Below are positions 56,247 through 64,000 of a stretch of DNA of 64,000 nucleotides, piece after piece (positions within the stretch are counted from its first letter, which is position 1; the number at the start of each line of letters is the position of its first letter). The DNA comes from Anoplolepis gracilipes (Eukaryota; Arthropoda; Insecta; Hymenoptera; Formicidae), in contig NC_132983.1 of assembly GCF_047496725.1 (NCBI RefSeq), forward strand, positions 9,771,001-9,835,000, given 5' to 3'. The position numbers were made by a program, and so were the translations under genes. The notes under the pieces are model-generated. The model was not told the origin of the DNA. It saw only the letters and a list, made by a program, of their open reading frames with translations, and searched no databases.

Positions 56247-57277
56247 TACATATATTATAGATTATTTTGCAATGTTAGAACAATACTATAATAAAATATT
56301 ATTGTACCATATTATTTACGCGTGTCTCTTCACTTATCGCTATTTAGCAAAATCAGGCAAAACTGTCGAGTTTCTATCACGAATGCATATAAAGCTTATA
56401 AAGAGAGTGGCTACTTAATATAATATTTAAAGTATAATATCTTTTTCAGTTTAATTTCTGGTATAATTTTATAACAAGTGATTTATATTAAATAAATTAT
56501 TTAAAATCGAATAAATGGGGAATTGTTCATTTATTGCCTATTTAAAGCTCAAAATCGGAATTTACTTTTTATATATGTATAATAAATTAAATCTGGAGTG
56601 TTATGAATTAATATAATTTATTTTATATCTTATTTGTTTGATTATGATTGACATTTATTAGTGCTTCATATAACTACGATGTAACAACGAGATAACATGT
56701 GTTACTGCATTTATATGTTATATTACATATTATATGTACATTTATGAAATTTTATTTAGGAAATTACAATTAGCAGCTTACCGATACAGAAATATGCAAT
56801 ATTATCTGTAATATTCAGGTCTATTGCATTTATAATATTAATATGTATGTAACAATATTTACTGTAATAACTTTTTTGTTATAATAGAACGTTATTTTTG
56901 ATGGCACAATGGACAGCATAAAAATTATAAAGTAGAGTTTTATAAAATTAGCGTTATTAAATTTTCTTTAATCTTTTAATTAATTTTATTTTTTCTATAT
57001 TATACATAGATGATAAATTACTTGAGAAATAAGGCTCTTTAATGTTTACAAACAAACTTCAAAATCTGAGCGACTAAGAGCCAAATGCAGATACTAGTAT
57101 GTTGATTTCGCAGAAAATAATTTTTCTGCGCAACTGATGAGTGCCCAGGGCACATATTTTTCTTGGTGTATTTACTAAAATTTAATCATATTTTTTAATT
57201 CTCTTTTGAGAATTTTACAAACTCCTCTTTATTCTCATAAAAAGACGTAGGCAAGAAAAATATCAGGGCAAAGCTTA
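56243..57277. other. Intergenic A+T-rich sequence left of the PIF element
   Basis: No gene. 56440-56580 resembles the outer arms of the 48978-49785 palindrome. 57011-57110 (ATTACTTGAGAAATAAGGCT...GAGCGACTAAGAGC) recurs as a direct repeat at 60309-60410 beyond the PIF element. Confidence 0.5.
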
Positions 57278-57426
57278 CAGCCCGTTCACACGATACGGTT
57301 TTTTGACTGAATCGGTAATTTTGCCGAATCGGTAGCAATTGATTATCGTATTCACATGGTCAATTTTTTTTCATTCTTTCTTCGCTGTTTGCTTCTTTGC
57401 GTTTATTAAGTACAATTTTTTTGTAA

Positions 57427-59550
57427 GATGGATGTAAATATGTTTCTTATTATGTACTGGTATCGCCGTCGTCAAGAAAGAGTAAAAAAAATAATTAATA
57501 GAAGATATTAGTTATATCCTATTGTGAGGCAGAGATATTGTTTGGGCTCTTTTCGGACACTTATGTGCCAATTGAGACAAGATGAATTAAAATTTTTAAA
57601 TTATTTTCGAATGTTAATATCTACATTTGATAATCTGTTACAAAGAGTGGAAAGAGCTTTGACAAAACAAGACACCTCTATGAGAAAAAGTATAAATTCA
57701 GAAGAAAAATTAGCAATATGTTTAAACGTGAGTATTTCTTTATTTATTAATTTTTTTATAATCATTCAAGAAGTAATAATGATATAATATAATAAAAATC
57801 AAAATGAAGAATAATCAAGATCTGTAATAGAGTAATCAGAATCATGACTTGCGGGGGACATTGTTGATTGTGCAGATGGAGATTTTGAGCTTTCAGTTGT
57901 TGGGCTCATCATCGGCGGTGGCACTATTATATTTGTTGGTTAGGTTGAGTGAAATAGCCAGAACTTTAATAATCGTAATGATAATTCATTTGTCTAACAG
58001 GTTGTGGCGGAAAATTGTTAAACTGTTTGTATATACTTCTTTTAATTTTTTGATAATCGTAATGATAATTCATTTGTCTAACAGGTTGTGGCGGAAAATT
58101 GTTAAACTGTGCTTGTATACTTTTTTTAATTTTTTGTAATAAATTTATAACGCCTGCTTGAAATTCTAAGGTCTGATCATCATTAAATGATGACAAGGAA
58201 GGTAAAAGAACCTTAAAAAACGATAAATAGCGATTGTCATGATCATGATTTTTTGGCAAATTTATTTGATGATCGATTAACTTAATCATTTTGGCATCTA
58301 ATTCGTTGTTAACTTCTTGCCTGCGCTTCCTTTGTATACCCGAAGAAGTATTCGGTTTGCTTACAGATTGTTCTATAACTTCACGATTTTCTTCATTTTG
58401 ATCAGTCCTATTATCGTTAGTGTTTTCTTCGTTTTTATTGTCATCTGTGCTTTCGTGAGCAATTGTCGTATCCGTAATTTTTTAAAAAACACATTTGATT
58501 ATGAAATAAATAAAGCCTTGAAGGTTTAGCAGAAGAGCCAGATTTTTTTTATCCTTGTGTTTTTTAAGAGATTTTATCCAAGAATCTTATCTGAGTCCAT
58601 TTTTTTACAAGTTTGCCTGAAATAATTAAATTAACTTTAGCATTTTTTCAGGTATTTAGCGTCTGGCTGTTCATTTAAAGATCTTCATTATTTCTATAGA
58701 GTTGGTGTTTCAACGATCAGTGATATTGTGAAAGAAGTAACACAAGTCATATGGAACAATCTACACAACGAATTCATGCAATTACCAAATTCATTTGATG
58801 CCTGGAAGCAAATAACAAATGGCTTTGAAACAAAAGCTAATTTTCCTCACTGCATTGGCGCTGTTGATGGGAAACACATAAGAGTTAAAAAATCATCAAA
58901 CAGCGGCTCAATATATTTCAATTATAAAGACTACTTTTCATATTATTAGCTGTTATAGAATATCGGTTTATATATGTGAGTGTCGGAGCTTGTGGAAAAG
59001 ATTGCGATTCTTCAATTTTTAAAACAACATTTTGGAAAAAAATAACAGAAAATACTTTAAATTTACCAAGACCTTGTCCTTTAAGTAGATATTCAAAAAC
59101 AAATGTTCTTTTTATGCTTATTGGAGACGAAGGTTTTGCATTACATGAAAATTTATTGAGATCTTGGAGGAACACATTTAGATAAAAAGAAATAAATATT
59201 CAATTACCGCTTGACTAAAGCCAGAAGATATGTTGAGTGTGCATTCGGAATCTTAGCTAATAAATGGAGAATATTTCACCGACCTTTGGACGTAAATGTA
59301 CAAACAGCTATTTGGCTAATAAAACAGTATTACATAATTTACAGTACAGTATTACATAATTTTATCAGAGAAAGAGATGGTTTTAATTTTGAAAATATTT
59401 GTTCAAATGAAAAAGTAAACACATACGATTTTCATAATATATCAAATACACAAACAATACGAGGAGGTATGTGCTAATTCAATTAGAACAATATTTACTG
59501 ATTATTTTGTTTCCGAAGTTGGATCAGTTCCTTGGGAAGATGAAGCGATT
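57427..59550 (+). pseudogene. PIF/Harbinger (HARBI1-like) transposase, decayed
   Basis: Exon 1 (57427 to about 57728) starts MDVNMFLIMYWYRRRQERV, has a stop at 57510-57512, then LNYFRMLISTFDNLLQRV and ends at a GTGAGT donor. Exon 2 (from about 58652) has YLASGCSFKDLHY and GVSTISDIVKEV (helix-turn-helix), then the nuclease: first catalytic Asp in GAVDGKHIRV, second in GDEGFALHENL, Glu in RRYVECAFGILANKW. Frames change near 58940 and 59160, with a stop after that. All three DDE residues survive. Confidence 0.92.
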
Positions 59551-59624
59551 AGTCAATAATATTGATTATATATAAAATATAAACGCAAATTTATAAAATT
59601 TTAATCCAAATATTAACGAAATTA

Positions 59625-59660
<36 letters not shown>

Positions 59661-59845
59661 TATTTACCGAAATCCTGTCTTTGCTTTTGTTCCAATTTTT
59701 TAAAGCCTTCATTTAATATAATGCATATCTCCCTCCATACCGATTCTTTTAAATTCTTATCTTTATATAAATCTAATATCTTATCCCATATCGCAGGTCG
59801 TCTTTCAACTAAACTTATCAAAAGTTCTGTATTAATTTTTTTCAT
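57960..59845 (-). pseudogene. MADF-BESS protein of the PIF element, decayed
   Basis: Exon 1 (59845-59668) starts MKKINTELLISLVERRPAIW and holds the first half of a MADF (Myb/SANT-like) DNA-binding domain, ending RQDFG at a GTAAAT donor. Exon 2 starts after a TTTCAG acceptor at 58616 with LVKKWTQIR, the second half of MADF. Two small frame changes follow, then a Lys/Ser linker, IQRKRRQE, and a BESS motif (NRYLSFFKVLLPSLSSF...) at about 58230. The C-terminus (58140-57960) has a 17-residue tandem repeat containing FNNFPPQPVRQMNYHYDYQK. Such proteins bind the element ends and pair with the transposase in this superfamily. Confidence 0.88.
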
Positions 59846-60159
59846 TGTATTTATCTTCTTCAACACAATTGAATACGCTTGCTGTATGCGGTAATTCGGT
59901 AAAATAAACGTATTGTCTGAACATCGTCATTAAAATGTATGCGTCACTAGAGAGCGATTCGTTTTTTTTTACCGAATTATTTATACGGTTTTCGTTGGCA
60001 AAACCGAATGTCAAAAATCACTGAAACGGTGATTTTACCGTATACGATCGACGGCGGTATTGTGTGAACACATACATTAAAATATATGTGCCACTGCAGA
60101 AGACGGCAAAAAAATTGATTCAGTAAAAAGACCGATTCAGTGTCGTGTGAACGGGTTGT

Positions 60160-60230
60160 TACTGAATCGGGAATCGAACCCAAGTTTTTCACTTGCCGGG
60201 CGACTGTTCTTACCACTAAGCTATTTAACC
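60160..60230 (-). ncRNA. tRNA-like sequence, probable tRNA-derived SINE or pseudogene
   Basis: Minus strand has an A-box-like TAGCTTAGTGGTAAG near its 5' end and a B box GGTTCGATTCC about 40 nt downstream, the internal RNA polymerase III promoter of tRNAs. The acceptor ends do not pair well, so a working tRNA is unlikely. The PIF element inserted at its 3' end. Confidence 0.55.
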
Positions 60231-60611
60231 TCACATTGATATCTCTCTGGCCTAATTGTTTATAAATCTATGGATATATGAAAACGCGATCTTTTCAACT
60301 TGGTGTAAATTTCATAAATTACTTGAGAAATTAAGGCTCTTTAATATTTACACAAAACTTTAAAATCTGAGCGACTAAGAGCTGAACACGGATAGTAGTG
60401 CGTTCATTTCATTAGATATCGAAATGTGATAATTTAAAAGAATTTAATTTCACCTTGTGTACATTTTTTTAAAATTTTTAGTTAACGCATTTTTTAAAAA
60501 ACTTTTCATATATATTTTTATATACTTCTTATTATTATATAGTCGTACATAAATTTTGTAATTGAATTAACGTATTTATTTATTCATTCTACATTTTGCT
60601 TATGAACTATA
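60231..60611. other. Intergenic spacer
   Basis: Contains the direct repeat copy 60309-60410 noted at 57011. No gene. Confidence 0.5.
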
Positions 60612-61990
60612 CCCAGTAAACGTTAGATATTCTTGAAATATTTATAAAATGTTTCTAGAACTAACATCCCCAGAACATTCCAAAACGTTTCGGAATATTT
60701 AAAGAATGTACAGAGAATAATATTCAAATAAGCACAAAAAGTCTTGAGTTTTTATAATTTTGTATACTGTTTTATTCTATTTTTTATTTCATTTTTTATA
60801 AGAATATATCGTCATGGGCTGTAGGGAGCGAGACATGAATCGAAAAACTTATAATATAGTAAGGAGTTAATAAATATATAAAAATCTATAATCTAGTGTA
60901 TTTTAAAAACGTATCACAAACTTTCATACGACCATGATTTTAATTGGAATAACGTAGAGATTTTAGATGAAGACCCCTCCTATATTAAAAGATTAACATC
61001 GGAAATGATATTTATTAAAAGACAAAGAAATGGTTTAAACTTACAAATGGACACAGAAAATCAACACTATACCATGACGCAATAAATAAGCTTCCAAAAA
61101 TTTCAAAGTCGTGATCTTGTATATAAGCGAACCTTCCTTACCATACGTTTGATAGTAACCGACAGAATCTTGAACTAAATGGTCGTGCTTAGAGAAATAT
61201 TTTTTGCGGAACGATCTAATATTGTAAGTACAGATATTAACTAACTGTACGGTTTAATGACTTGCTTCCATTGTATTAAAATTATTTAAAAAAAAAACCC
61301 GAAATTCCATCCTTTCAGGATTCAACGGGTATTGAGATCAAGTCGCCAAGCTTCCATTTCATTACATAAAAATTCAAGTTGAGTCTCCGGGCATTCCAAC
61401 CTTGGAGGTCATTTGATGAATAACTACGAAATCATTTAACTTGCGAATTTATAGATTAAGTCCGCCTGAGTTTCGATCGGGAACATTGTAAAAGATTTAA
61501 GTATAATATTATATAAGATTATTACGTTTTATTATTAACATTACGCTGAAGAAGGCTCAAAACAGGAGCCCAAAACGTTCGTTTTAACTTTAATTATTTG
61601 TAATTTATTTATCAACTTTAACCTTTAAGCTGATCATTGTATAATCATTGTTTTTAAAGTACACTGGATTATAGATTTTTATATATTTATTAACTCGTTA
61701 CTATATTATAAGTTTTTCGATTCACGTCTCGCTCTCTATAGCCCATGACGATATATTCTTATTTAAATAAGAGTTATTTATAATTCCTTATATTCATTTT
61801 TTATGTTCCATACATATATCAAAATTTACACTGAATGTTTGTTCCTTATTACACATAGGTAATGTTCATATAGAATATTCTGAGTATTTTACAATTATTT
61901 TAACGTTCTATGAACATTTTTCTATTCCAGGATTTACAGAACTTTTGGAATACAAATGGAATATTTCAGAAATATCTAGCGTTTATTGGG
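60612..61990. mobile_element. MITE with CAGTAAACGTTAGATA ends, carrying a nested fold-back
   Basis: Outer arms match 53290-53702. The interior about 60805-61762 is a separate inverted-repeat element with ends AATATATCGTCATGGGCT and its complement, and contains CTGAAGAA-GGCTC-loop-GAGCC-CAAAACG at 61546-61576. Confidence 0.75.
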
Positions 61991-63092
61991 ATAATATCTT
62001 GTGAAAAATATTCGCGCAATCTTTGTTTTCGTTAAAGTGTCTCTATAACTAAGACCATTTTATTTGTAATTTGCTCAAAAACACTTTATTTTGTTTGTTG
62101 CAGAATGTCTGAAAGTGTCTTCCTTAAAATGAAATTAAACACTTATAAAATTTTTTTTATTTTGATCTATATTATAACATATTCAAAGCGCATAAAAACT
62201 GGAATGTTGAATATCTAAAATAGTTTAACGTTGTAAGATTGGTATCATGAATGAATTTATTGTAGCATCTGAAATATTAATTAATGTATCTAAGACTTAA
62301 TATTTCATATTTATTAATAAATATTAAAAAGTAATCTATATATTATTATTTCAGAAAAGTATGTTTATAAAGTAATTATGATAGCGATATGATAATTTTA
62401 AAACGAAGAATTAAAAAGAAAAATGAAAAGTGGTTACGACACTCTTGGAATGGCTAGATATTTTTCTGATGCCTTTTTCCAAAATTTTGTGCAAGTCTTT
62501 TTTCTTTTCTGTCAAGCCGCGGACTACATCAGGTGGATAGGTAGGTGAACTAAGCAGCCAGAGGTATTGACTGGTGCAGTGTACCACCCGCTCGCTAATC
62601 CTGCTCGCCACCATGCCGAAGACAGCCGAACAGATATACAGTGAACAGCGGAAACATCCGAACAGAGTCAAGTGAAATGGCGGCTTTTCGGTCTATACCT
62701 AGCACGCGTTGTCGCACCCCTTCTCTTGCTTTCCAAACGCTGTTCCGAGCGTGTCGTTCGTCGGAATCCAACCAATAAATGTGCGCGCGCCAGTAATAGT
62801 GCAACGGCAGCAGTGGTGTCGCTTCACCTCGCATAGTCACGACTTGTTCGGCTATCGAACTGCGTGTTTTCATTTCACGTCGAATGTGACATATATTACG
62901 GAGAGTTTGAGTTTTGCGTGCGCGTTGTCATCGACTGACATCTCTACACACACATACAATCATTTCGCGGATATTTTTTTTTCTTTTCTTACGTGCGTGG
63001 TATAATATCGGGTGTGCTAATCTTGCGCGCGCGCGCGCGCGTTTCCCGGTGAAATAAGTGACCATTCAGGAGTAAAAAAAGATAGAAGAACG
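61991..63092 (+). promoter_or_regulatory. Spacer and probable promoter/5' untranslated region of the right-edge gene
   Basis: 61991-62400 is plain A+T-rich. From about 62500 to 63092 GC and CpG content rise, ending in (GC)n at about 63025-63041, consistent with a promoter and 5' untranslated region. Open frames on both strands here have no domain. Confidence 0.45.
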
Positions 63093-63206
63093 ATGGCAGG
63101 AGCTATACGATTTTCGTGGATATTCACAGCCACAGTACTTCTGATTTTAACTATAGAGGTGAAATGTAAAAGAAAATTCGACGGGGATTTCGAATTTGCC
63201 GAAGAG
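63093..63206 (+). CDS. First coding exon of an unidentified secreted/ER protein (partial)
   Basis: ATG at 63093 in good context (acgATGG) opens 38 codons: MAGAIRFSWIFTATVLLILT, then IEVKCKRKFDGDFEFAEE, ending in phase 0 at a GTGAGT donor. Residues 5-21 form a signal peptide hydrophobic core with likely cleavage near Val-Lys-Cys; the mature start is charged and acidic. The rest lies beyond the window. I could not identify the family. Confidence 0.7.
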
Positions 63207-64000
63207 GTGAGTCAAAAATTTTGATATATTCTTTATTTTCCTCTTTGGCTTGCTTGTCATGCAAGAATTATGAGCAACGATAGGTAGGATATTGTAAAAT
63301 GTTTCCTTTTTTATGGATCTGTTAGAAGAATAATATGCAATGACAGATACTTGTCTCTTGAATATTTATTAATCGGATAATCATAATTCGTTATTTCTTT
63401 GTATAGGATAATGAATATGTATCGGTTTGTTATCGGTTGAAAAACTAATAAAAAAATCAAAGCAATAACAATAATAAGAATATCTCTGCAAGATAGCTTT
63501 TAATTGCGAATTGTCACAAAATATCCATTTTTTTGACATAATTTTATAATTTATTCCAAAATTATGGCTTTTCGAATTATAAAAATTATTAGTTTCTCTT
63601 GCGTATCAAATTGATTTCTCTCTCTTTCTCTCTCTCTCTCCCTTCCTCTCGCCCCTCCCTCCCTCCCTCTTTTCCTCTATCGCTCTTTCTCGATCTCTTC
63701 CTCTCCTTCCCTCCCTCTTTCTCTCTTTTTCTCTTATGATTCTTAACATTTTTCATCACAAAAAAGCACATCACAATAACTAGGCACTAAGATTGATTGA
63801 CATTTTATATTTTGTTGATCTCAATAATGTAAGCATTATTATTTAATTTTTTTCGCGGTATTATAGCTAGAAAAAGAATTTTTTATTTTGTTTATTTTTT
63901 TTATTTTTTATTTTGTGTGATTTCTTTTATATTTTTATATACAATAACAAAGACAGTGTTTGAGTAAATTATTCATAATATTCATTTATTTTTTAATTTT
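63207..64000 (+). other. Intron 1 of the right-edge gene
   Basis: A+T-rich; a (CT)n/(CCCT)n microsatellite lies at about 63620-63735. No acceptor or second exon was recognised before the window ends. Confidence 0.5.

Larger units (their letters stand above)
57278..60158 (+). mobile_element. PIF/Harbinger transposon, full length (2.88 kb)
   Basis: 16-bp inverted repeats CAGCCCGTTCACACGA and (complement) CAACCCGTTCACACGA, one mismatch, are flanked by the 3-bp target TTA at 57275-77 and 60159-61, typical of PIF/Harbinger. It carries a transposase on + and a MADF-BESS protein on -, both decayed. Confidence 0.95.

Noticed and set aside
60160..60230. Functional tRNA gene
   Set aside because: Promoter boxes are good but the acceptor stem does not pair convincingly.

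Overview
This window looks like an A+T-rich insect nuclear chromosome, most likely a hymenopteran and plausibly an ant. The evidence is small spliced eukaryotic genes, insect transposon families (piggyBac, PIF/Harbinger, mariner, Ty3/Gypsy), a MADF-BESS protein and six units of the TTAGG insect telomere repeat. The species cannot be named from the sequence.

Four host genes are supported. (1) Actin-related protein 8 of the INO80 chromatin remodeller, + strand, eight exons, 20875-24267. (2) A CENP-K-like inner-kinetochore protein, - strand, four exons, 25715-26680. (3) Family I soluble inorganic pyrophosphatase, + strand, 32919-43192. It has three in-frame candidate starts, the upper two adding a mitochondrial-presequence-like leader, and two tandem candidate last exons. 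(4) The first coding exon of an unidentified protein with a signal peptide, + strand, 63093-63206, which continues past the right edge.

Nearly everything else is transposon DNA. Positions 973-6453 hold a degenerate Gypsy element inside a pyrimidine-rich tract. Positions 8443-18956 hold a fold-back element split by a piggyBac (9043-11550) and then by a second, GC-rich Gypsy (11606-17887); a simpler copy of the fold-back lies at 30056-31323. From 22.7 to 55 kb there are about fifteen palindromic MITEs of the TA-target Tc1/mariner type, many in (TA)n runs and in the large introns of the pyrophosphatase gene. A decayed long-TIR Tc1/mariner element at 50284-52268 is a candidate relative of their mobiliser. 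At 57278-60158 a PIF/Harbinger element with exact TTA target duplications carries its transposase on + and a MADF-BESS gene on -, their exons interleaved.

The most unusual observations are the modular reuse of cores and ends among the palindromic MITEs, an 808-bp palindrome whose outer arms are identical while its inner arms have diverged, the tandem last exons and dual-targeting start of the pyrophosphatase gene, the interleaved antisense genes of the PIF element, and a thrice-repeated hairpin motif that resembles part of a hammerhead ribozyme core. All coordinates, alignments and mismatch counts were made by eye.
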